From Blastomussa wellsi (taxonomy: Eukaryota > Cnidaria > Anthozoa > Scleractinia > Plerogyridae), in contig OX393568.1 of assembly GCA_947652115.1 (NCBI GenBank), forward strand, positions 13,364,242-13,428,241: a DNA stretch of 64,000 nucleotides, written 5' to 3'. Of the stretch, positions 21,672-33,010 are shown piece after piece. Below the pieces are notes generated by a model that saw nothing but the letters and a program-made list of their open reading frames with translations, made no database searches and was not told the origin of the DNA. The position numbers and the translations under genes are program-made. How positions within the stretch are numbered: the first letter of the stretch is position 1; each line of letters opens with the position of its first letter.

Positions 21672-24600
21672 ATGTCTGATGATCTTTCTGTTGGAAGGAC
21701 TCGTCAACCAAGTTCGCGAATAGACATCGAAGCCGTACGGCGCGAAAGAATCCTGTCCCTAAAGAATTCACGTGCTGGACACCTCGGACACTTGAATAGA
21801 CTGTATAAGGAAATCGAATCACTAATGCAAAACGTCAAAAACATTGGCGAAGCCTGCGAAAGAAAGGAAAATTTAGATATTGCATTCGCGAGATGTTTAC
21901 AGTCTTACGATGATTATTATCAGTATGTCGAAGACGTAGAGATGAAAAAGGAAGCTTTAGATGCCTGCCATAGCATTATCACCGGGAAGAAAGAATTTGA
22001 CGAGCGTTTCATGGAATGGTCCAAGTCAGTTCAGGAAATCGCAAATGGAAATTCCGTTAATTCCCAGCAAGAGGATGATGCTGGCGACGAAACACACGGC
22101 GTTACATGTTCTGTTGTCAGCGAGGGCAGCGGAAAGTCCAAGAGTTCTAAGTCGTCTTCACGCGCGAGCGAAAGATCGAGAAAGGCCAAAGCTGAACTTC
22201 TTCAACGCGAAGTTGAATTGAAAAACCTTTTGAAGCGCCAAGAAATGGAACGCCAAATGGAGCGGCAGTTGGCCGAAATGAAATCACAAGAGGAAGAACT
22301 GAAGCGCCGGATCGCCATATTAGTAGCTGAAGGTGAAATTGAAAAGGCCAAAGTTGTGGATGATCTCTTCCAAGTATCTGGAAGTTCGAAAGGAAGTATC
22401 CAATCAGAGTTGAAGCCGGCCAACATAGATAACTCTATTCCCGCTGAAAAACATGCCGAATTGGGCTCCAAATGCAAACCTGAAAACGTTGGTGGAAATC
22501 ATCCCGAATCAAAACTGGATTCAAAGGTTCGTTCTTGGGACTCAGGTCCTCCTCATGGCCGCAGCAGTGATGAAAACCGGGCTAGTGCGCAACAGTTTCA
22601 GCAAATGTTGAATCAGCAACAAGAAGCTTTGCAATTGATGGCGGTCTCGATTCAACAAGGGTTTGAAATGCCAAAAAAAGAGCTCTTGACCTTCGATGGT
22701 AACCCCCTTAACTACTGGCTGTTCGTAAATAACTTCGAGGTTAATATTGCCAAGAGAGTACCTGACGCTGAGTCGAGGCTAGCGTACCTTATTCAGCTTT
22801 GTAATGGAAAGGCCAGAGAAGCCATTAAGAACTGTGCCATAATCTCCGACCCAGATCGAGGCTACATGAAAGCCCAGGAGATCTTGTATCAGCGTTTTGG
22901 ACAGAGGCATATTGTTGCGCATGCGCACATCGCGAAGATAGTGGAAGGTCCTCAGCTTAAAGGTACGGACGTCACTGGTTTGTCAGACCTATCCGTTCAA
23001 ATGCAGAATTGTGCGCTGACCCTTGCTCAAATGGGCTACAAAGCAGACGTAAATGGCTCAGACAATCTCATAAAGGTGATGAAACGCCTCCCTGTTCATT
23101 TACAGTCCAAATGGGCAGACAGAGCCGGCTCATTAACCCAAGCTGGCGTAGAACCTAATTTCTGGCATCTAGCCGAGTTTGTTGAAGGGAAGGCTTTGTT
23201 GGCAAACACTATGTACGGAAGAGCGGTTGGTTCCACACCAGACAAGGATCGAAGTACGAAGTCATCTAAAGTTAAGCCTCCAGTCACGAAAGGTGGTGTT
23301 TTTACGACGCAATCCGAGATGGTCGCAGACGGTCCATCTGCAAATGCAACTCCTCCCATTGTCAATTGCCCGTTGTGCTCTGGTCAACATAGATTGTCGA
23401 AGTGCGAGCTCATGAAAGCAAAGAGTCCTGACGAAAGGAAGAGCTTTGTTAGGCAAGTGAGACTGTGTGACAACTGTTTCGCGAGCGGTCACATGGCAAT
23501 GGATTGCAGAAGTAAAATGAGATGCCAAGTGAATGGCTGCGGATGGAAACATCACACAATGTTGCATGTTCGGAAGAAGAAGTACGACAGTGGTAGCTCT
23601 CCTGTCGACCCACCAGCCACCTCGGGAGAGACTGGTACGAGTACTGCCAGTGGACCTAGTGAGACTAGAACGAGTACCGCCAGCGGGGCCGGGGAGACTG
23701 GTCAGTGTAGTGCTACTGGTTCTGGAAAGAACAATGTGTGTTTAAGAATAGTTCCAGTTATCGTGAGAGGAAAGGGTGAACCCGTTCGGATCATGACAAA
23801 TGCTTTACTCGACCCTGGGTCGGACGTGACATTATGTGATGTGAGTCTTATGAATAAACTCCAGCTAGTGGGTCAACCCAAGCAGTTTTCGTTGGCAACT
23901 GTTAATGGCGAGTCAGACTCCCGGAAAGGGTTTGAGTTGTCTTTGTGTGTCCGCGGGTTGCAGATGGACGAGGAAATTGCGCTGGATAAAGTCTGGACGG
24001 TTGATACTTTGCGTCTTCCTCAAGGCAGTCCACCAGCTGCAGAAGACACAGCTCAATGGCCTCATCTGAATGGAATACACTTCCCCAGGATAGAATCTGA
24101 TACTGTGTCGGTCCTCATCGGCAGCGATGTTCCAGAAGCTCACTGGGTGTACGACCAGAGGCGCGGCAGGCGTGGCCAACCTTATGCCGTGTGTACTCCT
24201 CTCGGATGGACCTTGATGGGACCATTGAACTTTTGCGAAAGGAACTCCTTCAGTGTCAACTTTGTACGTTACGACGACGAAACACTTCATCGGCAGATGG
24301 AGACCATGTTTAAAAGTGATTTCAACGAGCCGATGATGTCCACAAAGGTCGCGATGTCAGTTGAAGATCGAAGAGCATTAACCCAAATGGAAAGTTCTGT
24401 GAAACTCGTGAATGGCCATTATCAGCTGGGTTTGCCTTGGAAGTTCAAGTCAGTGAGCCTCCCAAACAACCGTGATTTTGCAATGGGAAGATTGCGCCAT
24501 CTGAAGAAACGTTTCCATCACGACCCTCACCTCTTCGAGAAGTACAAGGACACTATTAACGGTTATGTCTCCAGCGGGTTTGCAAGACGAGTCCCCTGTG

Positions 24601-27600
24601 ACGAACTGACACCTGCTAAAGATACACCAGTTTGGTACTTACCCCACCATCCAGTTTTTCATCCCCAAAAACCTGGTAAATTAAGGGTTGTCTTTGATTG
24701 TGCAGCTAAGTACAAGGGCACCTCACTCAATGATCAGCTGTTGCAGGGTCCCGACCTGAACAACGGACTTGTGGGAGTCCTCATACGTTTCCGCCAAGAG
24801 CCTGTTGCCATGGTTGCTGACGTGGAAGGCATGTTCCATCAGGTTCGGGTAGCTCCAGAAGACTGCCATGTTCTGAGATTCTTGTGGTGGCCAAATGACG
24901 ACCTCTCGGAAGAGCCAGTTGACTTCCAGATGTTAGTGCATCTGTTCGGGGCCACGTCGTCTCCAAGTTGCGCAAGCTTTAGCCTCAAGAAGACGGCCTC
25001 AGATAATCAGGGTGATTTCGATGAGGAGACTATTGACACGGTCAACCGTAATTTCTACGTTGATGACTGTTTAAAGTCTGTTTCGTCGACAGAGAAAGCG
25101 GTGCTTTTGTCTGGTCAGCTGCGTGAGTTGTTGTCGAGAGGAGGGTTTCGGCTTACAAAGTGGTTTAGTAATGACAGGAACCTGATTGCCACTGTTCCGG
25201 TGGCAGAGAGAGCGCCGTCCGTTGTTGACTTGGATCTGAAAGATCTCCCTGTGGAACGCACGTTGGGTGTACATTGGGATATGGAGGCGGACGTCTTTAA
25301 CTTCCGTATTATGAACCAAGCAAAGGCCCCCACACGCAGAGGAATTTTGTCGGTCGTTAGTTCAATGTACGATCCACTGGGGTTTGTGGCGCCTGTGATC
25401 TTGCCTGCAAAGAGCCTGTTGCAGAATTTGTGTAAACGGAAATATAGTTGGGACGAGGAGATTTCGGAAGAGGATTCCGCTGTGTGGCATGAATGGCTGA
25501 AGGAACTTGTATTTTTAAGAGCAGTATCAGTCCCAAGATGTTTTAAGCCGCCAGAGTTTGGTGCTGTCGTCAATGTTCAGTTACACCATTTTTCGGACGC
25601 CTCCGAATATGGTTACGGTGCAGCATCCTATCTCAGAATCGTGGACAACAATGGTGCTATACATTGTTCCTTTGTTCTTGGTAAATCTCGCGTGACCCCC
25701 CTTAAAGCGATTTCCATACCTCGCCTCGAGCTGACAGCTGCTGTGGTCTCTGTGAAGTCAAATTGCCTGATCCGAAACGAGCTCGAGTGCCCCATACATG
25801 ACACAACCTACTGGACTGATTCCACCGTAGTCTTACAGTACATTCGTAACGAGTCAAGAAGATTTCAGACGTTTGTAGCCAACAGAATCGCGATGATCCA
25901 TGAAGAATCTACGCCTCGTCAATGGCGACACGTTAAGACCTCTTCCAACCCTGCTGACATCTCATCCAGAGGTGCGAAAGGTGCCGATCTAGAGAAGATG
26001 AATCTGTGGTTACATGGCCCGGAGTTTCTTTGGAGGGAAGAGAAATATTGGCCCGAACAACCTTCACAGTTACCAGAATTGTCTGAAGAGGACAATGAAT
26101 GCAGAAAGAGCACGACACGAGTGAACGCGATCGTTCTTGACAAGATGTTCGAACCACTGCTGTCCCGCTACTCCTCCTGGGATAGACTGCGGAAGGGGAT
26201 GGCCTGGCTAGTACGTTTCAAGAAGTACTTGATTGGCTGTGCTCGTAAAGATCTCTCCAGTGTTCCTAAGGGGCCTCTGTCTGTCGTCGAGGTCTTAGCA
26301 GCTGAAAGTGATATTCTGCGAGCTGTTCAACGTGAAGAATTTCCTAACGAGCTAGCTTTGTTGGCCCAGAGAGAATCAGGAAGCCAGAAGAATTGTCTAC
26401 CAAAGTCCAGTCCACTACGCAACTTGAGCCCCATCCTGGTAGATGGAATGTTGAGAGTAGGTGGACGCCTCGAGAATGCTCCTGTTTCGCCTGAAGTAAT
26501 GCACCCTGCTATTCTTCCGAGTAAACATCACGTGACGAATCTAGTCATTCAGAACTGTCATCGCCAACAAGGGCATTGTGGTCCTTCTCAAGTGCTAGCC
26601 TTCACCCGACAAAGATTCTGGATAGTTCGAGGGCTCTCGGCGGTACGCAGAGTTTTGACAAGCTGCATGGAATGTCGCAAGCGAAATGCACGTCCTGGCG
26701 AACAAATTATGGCCCCACTCCCGGCAGCGCGTGTTGCACCATCAGATCCTCCGTTTACTTATGTTGGTGTAGATTACTTCGGTCCCCTCTTCGTCAAGCA
26801 AGGTCGCAGTCAAGTTAAGCGTTATGGGTGCTTGTTCACGTGCCTGACCATGAGAGCGGTGCATATCGAAGTTGCTCACACGTTAGAAGCAGATTCCTTC
26901 ATCTGTGCGTACCAACGTTTCGTAAGCCGTCGAGGGAAGCCCAAGGAGATATACAGCGACAACGGCACCAACTTTACGGGCGCTGAGCGAGAACTCAGAG
27001 AAGCACTTGAGCGATTAGACCAAAGTAGAGTCTATAGCCGACTAAGGACGGATGACGTCCAGTGGTCATTTAACCCTCCGGAGGCCAGCCATCAAGGTGG
27101 CGTCTGGGAACGCATGATCCGTTCTGTGCGCAAGATTTTCGGTGCCTTGTTAAAAGAGCAGCTGGTTAATGATGAAACCTTGTCGACTCTATTGTGCGAA
27201 GTTGAGAAGATACTCAACGATAGGCCCTTGACTCCCGTTAGTGATCACCCAGATGATCCAGAGTCGCTGACGCCCAGTAAACTTCTGCTTCTTAAGTCCA
27301 ATTCCTGCCTTCCTTTGGATGTCTTCACGAGTCACAACATGTACAGCAAGCGTTGGCGCCAAGCGCAATGTCTAGCAAATTCATTCTGGAAGAGATGGAT
27401 GAGAGAATATTTACCTGCCCTTCAGTCAAGGCAAAAATGGACCTCTCAGCGTCGTAACTTCGCCGTTGGTGATCTGGTTCTTGTCGTCGATGAGAAGTCG
27501 CCGAGAGGTCATTGGCCGATGGGATTGATCGAGGAAGTGTTCCCGGACAGCCATGGCCACGTCCGTCATGTTAAAGTGAGAACGGCCACATCAGTCTACA

Positions 27601-27650
27601 CACGAGACATCAGGAAGCTGTGTCTCCTCGAAGGAGTCCAGAATTTATGA
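21672..27650 (+). CDS. BEL/Pao Gag-Pol polyprotein
   Basis: A single frame of 1992 residues from MSDDLSVGRT. The frame is open 26 codons earlier, but that Met lies in the LTR. In order: a coiled, Lys/Glu-rich N-terminal Gag region (about 150-240); a DUF1759-like Gag core (about 340-500); Cys/His clusters starting CPLCSGQHRLSKC (about 565-630); an aspartic protease with DPGSD (about 714); reverse transcriptase with KLRVVFDCAAKY (about 1002), VADVEGMFHQV and the catalytic YVDD (about 1128); a Pao-type RNase H starting HHFSDAS (about 1306); an integrase zinc-binding part then the DDE triad in VGVDYFGP, YSDNGTNF and GGVWERM (about 1697-1810); and a DUF5641-like C-terminus. No stop or frameshift is visible and all catalytic residues are present, so it could be active. 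Confidence 0.96.
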   Translation: MSDDLSVGRTRQPSSRIDIEAVRRERILSLKNSRAGHLGHLNRLYKEIESLMQNVKNIGEACERKENLDIAFARCLQSYDDYYQYVEDVEMKKEALDACHSIITGKKEFDERFMEWSKSVQEIANGNSVNSQQEDDAGDETHGVTCSVVSEGSGKSKSSKSSSRASERSRKAKAELLQREVELKNLLKRQEMERQMERQLAEMKSQEEELKRRIAILVAEGEIEKAKVVDDLFQVSGSSKGSIQSELKPANIDNSIPAEKHAELGSKCKPENVGGNHPESKLDSKVRSWDSGPPHGRSSDENRASAQQFQQMLNQQQEALQLMAVSIQQGFEMPKKELLTFDGNPLNYWLFVNNFEVNIAKRVPDAESRLAYLIQLCNGKAREAIKNCAIISDPDRGYMKAQEILYQRFGQRHIVAHAHIAKIVEGPQLKGTDVTGLSDLSVQMQNCALTLAQMGYKADVNGSDNLIKVMKRLPVHLQSKWADRAGSLTQAGVEPNFWHLAEFVEGKALLANTMYGRAVGSTPDKDRSTKSSKVKPPVTKGGVFTTQSEMVADGPSANATPPIVNCPLCSGQHRLSKCELMKAKSPDERKSFVRQVRLCDNCFASGHMAMDCRSKMRCQVNGCGWKHHTMLHVRKKKYDSGSSPVDPPATSGETGTSTASGPSETRTSTASGAGETGQCSATGSGKNNVCLRIVPVIVRGKGEPVRIMTNALLDPGSDVTLCDVSLMNKLQLVGQPKQFSLATVNGESDSRKGFELSLCVRGLQMDEEIALDKVWTVDTLRLPQGSPPAAEDTAQWPHLNGIHFPRIESDTVSVLIGSDVPEAHWVYDQRRGRRGQPYAVCTPLGWTLMGPLNFCERNSFSVNFVRYDDETLHRQMETMFKSDFNEPMMSTKVAMSVEDRRALTQMESSVKLVNGHYQLGLPWKFKSVSLPNNRDFAMGRLRHLKKRFHHDPHLFEKYKDTINGYVSSGFARRVPCDELTPAKDTPVWYLPHHPVFHPQKPGKLRVVFDCAAKYKGTSLNDQLLQGPDLNNGLVGVLIRFRQEPVAMVADVEGMFHQVRVAPEDCHVLRFLWWPNDDLSEEPVDFQMLVHLFGATSSPSCASFSLKKTASDNQGDFDEETIDTVNRNFYVDDCLKSVSSTEKAVLLSGQLRELLSRGGFRLTKWFSNDRNLIATVPVAERAPSVVDLDLKDLPVERTLGVHWDMEADVFNFRIMNQAKAPTRRGILSVVSSMYDPLGFVAPVILPAKSLLQNLCKRKYSWDEEISEEDSAVWHEWLKELVFLRAVSVPRCFKPPEFGAVVNVQLHHFSDASEYGYGAASYLRIVDNNGAIHCSFVLGKSRVTPLKAISIPRLELTAAVVSVKSNCLIRNELECPIHDTTYWTDSTVVLQYIRNESRRFQTFVANRIAMIHEESTPRQWRHVKTSSNPADISSRGAKGADLEKMNLWLHGPEFLWREEKYWPEQPSQLPELSEEDNECRKSTTRVNAIVLDKMFEPLLSRYSSWDRLRKGMAWLVRFKKYLIGCARKDLSSVPKGPLSVVEVLAAESDILRAVQREEFPNELALLAQRESGSQKNCLPKSSPLRNLSPILVDGMLRVGGRLENAPVSPEVMHPAILPSKHHVTNLVIQNCHRQQGHCGPSQVLAFTRQRFWIVRGLSAVRRVLTSCMECRKRNARPGEQIMAPLPAARVAPSDPPFTYVGVDYFGPLFVKQGRSQVKRYGCLFTCLTMRAVHIEVAHTLEADSFICAYQRFVSRRGKPKEIYSDNGTNFTGAERELREALERLDQSRVYSRLRTDDVQWSFNPPEASHQGGVWERMIRSVRKIFGALLKEQLVNDETLSTLLCEVEKILNDRPLTPVSDHPDDPESLTPSKLLLLKSNSCLPLDVFTSHNMYSKRWRQAQCLANSFWKRWMREYLPALQSRQKWTSQRRNFAVGDLVLVVDEKSPRGHWPMGLIEEVFPDSHGHVRHVKVRTATSVYTRDIRKLCLLEGVQNL

Positions 27651-27782
27651 CACTGAACTCTGTGAATGAACTGTCATGAATTCCATGACTGCGAAATTAC
27701 TATGAACTGCGTAATTTAGTTATGTAGGTATAGGTTTGGTTTTTTTATTAGAATAAGGCTAGTAGCCCTTATTCGGGGCCGG

Positions 27783-28116
27783 TGTAAAAACCATCCCTCG
27801 ACCCAGGCCGCCTCGTCAACATTAGATATTTCGCGCTCTGTATGCTAATTTATTATTCAGTTTGCGAGTCACATTCTACGAGTTAGTTATCAGTTGTCTG
27901 TTGTCAGTCAAGTTTCGCAGTCAAGTTTCGCTTCTACGGCCCTTATCCCGTCACGCCTGGTACGTCCTTTATCCTTGTTTGTTTGCTTATTAGTTTATGT
28001 TCCCTTGTGTTCGGTTTCCTCCAGTAATTTTATTTTGTTCATCTATTTAGAAATCACATTGGCAATTACGTAATTAAAACGAAGTGAAACCCTATTGCTG
28101 GTGTGCGTTGTCTACA
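27783..28116 (+). repeat. 3' LTR of BEL/Pao element
   Basis: Same length as the 5' LTR and identical as far as I can read. It follows a 130-bp untranslated stretch after the stop at 27650. Confidence 0.95.
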
Positions 28117-28497
28117 TCTCATAAAAAATAATAAAATTAAAGGGCAATCTTATCTATGCCACACGGGGGATAAATAAGAGAGCCCTTTTTCTCAAGGAAA
28201 CAACAACAAAAAAACAATACTTAGTATTTTACCTACCTTGCATGTCTTATGGATCAGGATGGTCCTCCATATAATTAAAAGTGATATTAAGCAGTGCAAA
28301 TCAAACAGAAAATAAATTGATTTAACCGAGATCACTCGGACAGTCGTCTTCTCAGTGTCTTCGAACACACAAATAAATCCGCCATTTTGTTTTTGCCGAC
28401 AATTGCACGAAGATGACCTCGGCGATCGTGACACTCGGTTTCAGTCTCAGAATTGAAGAAGGGCCCTCTCGTCTATCTCTTCAAGTGCCTACCATTT
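28117..28497 (-). repeat. Repeat C, copy 2 (one half)
   Basis: Reverse-orientation match to 15105-15290. It keeps the empty site of the 1.4-kb TIR element (CCTTGAGAAAAAGGG on the minus strand) and has about 120 bp of extra sequence at 28212-28338 that copy 1 lacks. The other half lies at about 21185-21281, left of the BEL element. Confidence 0.8.
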
Positions 28498-29102
28498 TAA
28501 CCAATGTACTCCTAAATCAGTTGAAACTATGCTCGGAGTTAAAACAAAATATTGTAATGAAACTTTATGAATATAGGGATATGGCAGAATAGCGGCCATA
28601 TTGCTTCTTTCGGCATGTTTATGTTTTGGTTACGGCGATTTTTTCTAAGCCTACCGATGAAAATTGGTTGCATGTGCAGGTAAGACATTTTTAATTTTTA
28701 AATCGTTCTGCTCTGCTATTATCAGCTTTCTAAATCGTTATTCTGTATCGTTCTTTTCTGCTTATTTATCAGCAGTGCTCTCTTCATCATAAATTGACAT
28801 CAGTTTCGGTTTAGATGTGAAATGGCTCGTTTATTCCTTGCTTACTTTCTGTTCAGCTGGACGTGAAAGGTGATCCTCAGCAAATTTCGTGGATGATCAG
28901 AGTATCGCCAATTGCAAGCCAACATTCCTCGACTTGACCCGTCAGGTTGCACTGAAATGAGAGTCATAACGTTGCATATTCGTTCTTGTTATGGCCAGTT
29001 GTGTTACAAACTCAGTTACTGCTGCTGAAAAACTAAGACTTTGTAATCCTGGTATAGCGAAATATTTACTAGGTTTAAAAAGGTATCGACTGGACCCTCT
29101 AA
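28498..29102. other. No gene recognised
   Basis: AT-rich sequence without frames longer than 65 codons or recognisable exons. Confidence 0.4.
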
Positions 29103-31042
29103 GGGACTGTGCAATAATTATCTGGAGGGGGGGGGGGGTTTCTAACATTAGCAAAGTAGGCCTTAAAATAAAGTTGCACCCCCCATGAATTAAAGTTAAA
29201 ATAACTTCTTGTGCACCCCCGTCTAGAGGGGAGATTACTTTCAACCCCCCTCCCCAACCTCCGATCCTCCCTACATCCCTCTTTACCTTTACACTAGTTC
29301 TGGTATGTCTGCATCATCAATAAATAAAACTTGGAAGCTGCGCTCCACATAATCGTCGCCTGATGAACCACCTTCATACTCGGTTGACTCCTCCTCAGAA
29401 TCACTTGAGGTATCATCATGAGAACTGGAGGGCATGTTTTCATCATCATCTTCGATGTCTTCATCAAATGTTCTTGCTACAGAACCATCTGCATGCTTAA
29501 GTATTCGCTCAACTAATTGTGTCTTGTTTCCAGATACCATTAGACCTTCTCGCCTTAGATAGAGCCGAAGTTGCTTGTTAGTCAGTCTTTCAACATCGTC
29601 TCTGCTCTCCCAACAAATATCTTCTGGAATGGTGTTTCTTTCCAGATTTCTTCTGTCTGCTTTTAGAGCCAAGAATTCAAGGTGCTGCAGATATCTTCTG
29701 CAGGAACTTTCGTCGATGTTAAGCTTTAAGCATGCTTGCCGTATGGCCTGGTTATCAGAAGAGGTCACTTTCTTTTCAACAAACATCTTCTTCACTTGTA
29801 CACTAGGAAGGATACTGTCAACCTCGCTTGGAGCCAAACGAGGTTCATCAATGGGGAGATACTTTTCTGGCGAGGACGGATCAAGGGCTGGCAATGGAGA
29901 TCGTGTAATGGGAATGCCACCTGTCCAACTTTCTTCCTCGCATTCATCGCAGGTTGGGTCACATGAAAACTTCAAGTACTCAAGGTAGTATTGTCCTTGC
30001 TTCACATGGGCATCTTTCATCTTTTGAAGCTTTGAAAAAACTCCGTTCCCGCATATTTTGTGTCGTTGCTGTGGAGAAGCCTTCCTCCATTTAAGAAGGT
30101 ACTTCGAGAGATGAAGCAGGATGTGACTTTCCGGATGGTAGCTGGCAAGGGAGATCAGGAAGTCATTCTTTCCAGGACCCGCTTCGTCATGAATGCGCTG
30201 TGCAATTTGGTTGGCCATTGACCAAGTATTTGCTTCCTCCCAGGCAATGCAGTGTTGTATGTCTTTCAAGCACATTCTTTCCAATTCTGCAGTAGGAAGC
30301 CCATGAAAAGGGTCATTGGGTGGGGCGACCGGACTTCCTGTCGTAAGAGCTTCTCCAATTGCAGCATTAGTGCGTTATGCCTCGTTCTGCGCCGAGTCAT
30401 GCGGCGCCCTATGCAAACGAATACGATGGTCTGATTCAAGCAACTGGCACACTAGAAGGAACACGTCATGGACTTCTATATTATGGACACCTGCTCCAGG
30501 ACCTTTGTCTGTCAATTCTAAGACATTGGGGTATGCTACAGGTCGCTCTGGGAAACGACTCTTAGTAAAAATGTACTCAAGCTCGGATGCAGCGAAGTTG
30601 GAAGACAAAAGACAGTGGGAAATTCTTCTACCAGACGTATCTGTTCGGATGCCCACACTGCTCCTGATGATGCCAATAGCTTCTTATCTTTCGGTCGCAC
30701 TGTTCCAACTGGTCAAAGGTACGAACCAAGGTTGGTTTCTCATCAACATCACTTACAGTCCATTTCATTGCTCTAAATGCACTGGGTGTTACTTGATTCT
30801 CCTGTTAATATTAATATTTCTTAAAAGTTTCCAAAAATTGATTTTGATTAGCTTACATGTAATATACATTATCTTGAGTCCATGGATTGAGATCAGACCT
30901 CCCAGTTTAACTTCTAACCCCCCTACAAATGCTTAAGAAATTACATCTTACCCCCCCCCCCCACAACCCTGCGCTTTTGTTTAAGTTCAGGGCCCCCTAT
31001 TAATCTTAGACCCCCCCCTCCAGATAATTATTGCACAGTCCC
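29103..31042. mobile_element. 1940-bp TIR element carrying a SAP-domain DDE-like gene
   Basis: The ends are perfect inverted repeats of about 31 bp starting GGGACTGTGCAATAATTATC and running into a G tract. TAA flanks both sides (29100-29102 and 31043-31045). The interior is nearly filled by the decayed minus-strand gene described separately. A 3-bp TAA target resembles PIF/Harbinger, but the encoded protein does not look like a Harbinger transposase, so the superfamily is left open. Confidence 0.82.
29289..30760 (-). pseudogene. DDE-like transposase with C-terminal SAP domain, decayed
   Basis: The main frame (331 codons, 30284-29289) continues upstream past one in-frame TAA (near 30386) into 30656-30390, giving VLELTDKGPGAGVHN, HRIRLHRAPHDSAQNEA, then RTNAAIGEALTTG. 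An Asp before a Gly-Pro-Gly stretch and an acidic NEAE near the end of a beta/helix region are what a DDE/RNase H-fold nuclease would show (inference). The C-terminal part holds a clear SAP DNA-binding motif, LTNKQLRLYLRREGL (about residues 233-265 of the 331), followed by an Asp/Glu/Ser-rich tail. A further frame change lies between about 30560 and 30620. The N-terminal half appears to be missing: only about 280 bp separate the coding part from the right TIR. I do not recognise a named transposase family. Confidence 0.6.
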
Positions 31043-31045
31043 TAA

Positions 31046-31879
31046 AGTCAGGTCTAACACCTCACGGAAAATAACATCCCACCTTGTGCAGATAAAAGTG
31101 GAATGAATTTTCCAAGAAAACCAGACTTCATAAACGAGTGATTAAATGAGTCAGAGTACGTGCAGACTTTTAGCCCCTAGATTGCCTTTTCAATGCTTAT
31201 GCAAGTGTAGGGATAGGATCACGTGACATAGCTTTTCGCGCGCTTGAATGAGTGTTCCTTTGTATCGACCGCTTTGTGTTCAATAAACAAGTGTGACAGT
31301 TGTTCTGTTCATTACACAAGTTCCAAGAAGAAATCAGTTGTAACTCGGTACAAACAGATGTCAACAATATTGTCAACATATTACCACGGTTCCCAGGAGA
31401 GTGAAACAATCAAGTTAAGTTAAAACGACGATTGCAATACAATAGTTCTGCTTTGCAATTAAATGTCAGACCACATAAAATATTTCAAGCAGAAAAATGG
31501 TTAGTGACAAATAGTGCTCTTTGTAGGGGATAAGAAAATTCCTTCAGGAACATACAAACTAGAAGCACTTTCTGTCCATTGAAAATTATGTGAAGACTGA
31601 TCAATGTATTCCATTATATCCACATTTCTCTAGAATCATATTGGATATTGTGTATTCAATACACATTTGCATTTCCAGCCAACCATCTTCATGCTACTTG
31701 TAGAACTCAGTATAACATCTGTTTACACCATCATTAAAATTCCAACTCTGAATTTAAAGTCTGTCATGTATGTTGCTACTACCCATATAACCTTATTCAT
31801 TCATTTATATTCTATTGCTTTAGTGATTACTATTCAATCCTCTATGTATAGGCCCACACAAGTACGCATTGCGGACCTA
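31046..31879. other. No gene recognised
   Basis: AT-rich sequence; only short frames without domains. Confidence 0.4.
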
Positions 31880-32045
31880 TTTTTATATGAGAGACATCTT
31901 CATTAGCATTGCCACAAGCTAATGCCAACCTGTGGCATATGCAGTAAACATTCAGCATTTCGGAGTAAGACGGTAACGCCATTTTGCTTACCAATCATGA
32001 CACTAGCACCATCCGCTGAAAAAGCCGTGAGTTTCTCTAACTTCA
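31880..32045 (-). pseudogene. hAT-like transposase fragment
   Basis: The minus strand reads KLTAFSADGASVMIGKQNGV, then after a frameshift CICHRLALACGNANEDVS. The 'DGASVM.GK..GV' and 'CHRLALAC' pair is characteristic of the catalytic core of hAT transposases and their domesticated zinc-finger relatives. The frame is broken between the two motifs. The sequence up to 32480 may hold more of it, but I could not read it with confidence. Confidence 0.65.
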
Positions 32046-32539
32046 GTTTTGACTCGTTCAGCTACCTGATTAAGACGGTTTAATAGCTACAGCATTAGCA
32101 GACGTAGAATTCTCAAGAATGTCATCTGTTGCAAGAAACTCTGTAGTACATTTCCATTACCAGGGTCATACAAAAACTTTTCTTCGCATGTTATGTCACA
32201 AACTTCATAAAAAGCAGTTGGGCTGCTGCGCTTTCTTACAGACATGTTCTATGATCATTTTTCCTCGTAAGAGAAACATCTCTCTGACTGAACCACTGGA
32301 ACAATGCTGAAGTAACTGTAAATCTGTTACTCCTAGGTCTTCTACTAACTCCAGGAGACTTACAAACTTGCAATTTTCCAAGTTCCTGCTTTGCTTCCCA
32401 GTAGAGACTGAGGAAGGCATTGTAATAAACATCTTCTCTGACGTTTTCCCTGACGACCCAGCTGATAAAACCAAATTAAATGGCCATTAAGAGACGAGAA
32501 CGCCACAACGCTGTAAACACAAGAGCTTTAACCACAGGC

Positions 32540-33010
32540 GGCCCAAGCTCATGTTGTGAGTCTTTTTTTTGTTGTTGTCTGAACGCTTATTTTGCCGATT
32601 CTTGGCCATTTAGGCGAGTTATCGCTTTCTGGGTTCTCCTACGAAGAAAAGAACAAGGCTGCACACTCATACAGTTCGGAATTCCCGACGAGCGAAGCGA
32701 AAAATCCCAGCTTAAAATGGCCGAACGGCCTCAAATCCGTCGCTAATTCCAAGAGATGTTCTAGTTTCATTTTAACTCAACAACAACGCAGTCCGGGCTC
32801 TGTCATCGACGCCAAGCGGCCGTTTGCTTTAAAGAATCCAACGTATAAAGATAGCCATTCTGCCAGTACACTCCGACCACGACACACGACCGTTGATAAA
32901 CTCCTTGATAACCCCACCTCGTTAACAAACTATACCTCACGGGGGTACCGTCCCGTCAATTGCTCTAAACAAGTTTTGTATGGCTCCCCTTTTCCGTCGA
33001 CGCGGGGTTA
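32540..33010 (+). repeat. Repeat AB, copy 3 (3' half)
   Basis: Matches 1225-1575 from TGTCTGAACGCTTATTTTGC onwards and extends about 100 bp further, into a block bounded by GGTAACCCC-type inverted words. The open frame here (32592-33014) is repeat-derived. Confidence 0.7.

Larger units (their letters stand above)
21282..28116 (+). mobile_element. Complete BEL/Pao LTR retrotransposon
   Basis: Two 334-bp LTRs (21282-21615 and 27783-28116) begin TGTAAAAACC and end TTGTCTACA. I found no difference between them by eye. TCTCA is duplicated at the flanks (21277-21281 and 28117-28121). One long frame fills the interior. Identical LTRs and an intact frame mean a very recent insertion. It landed inside repeat C; its two halves flank the element. 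Confidence 0.97.
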
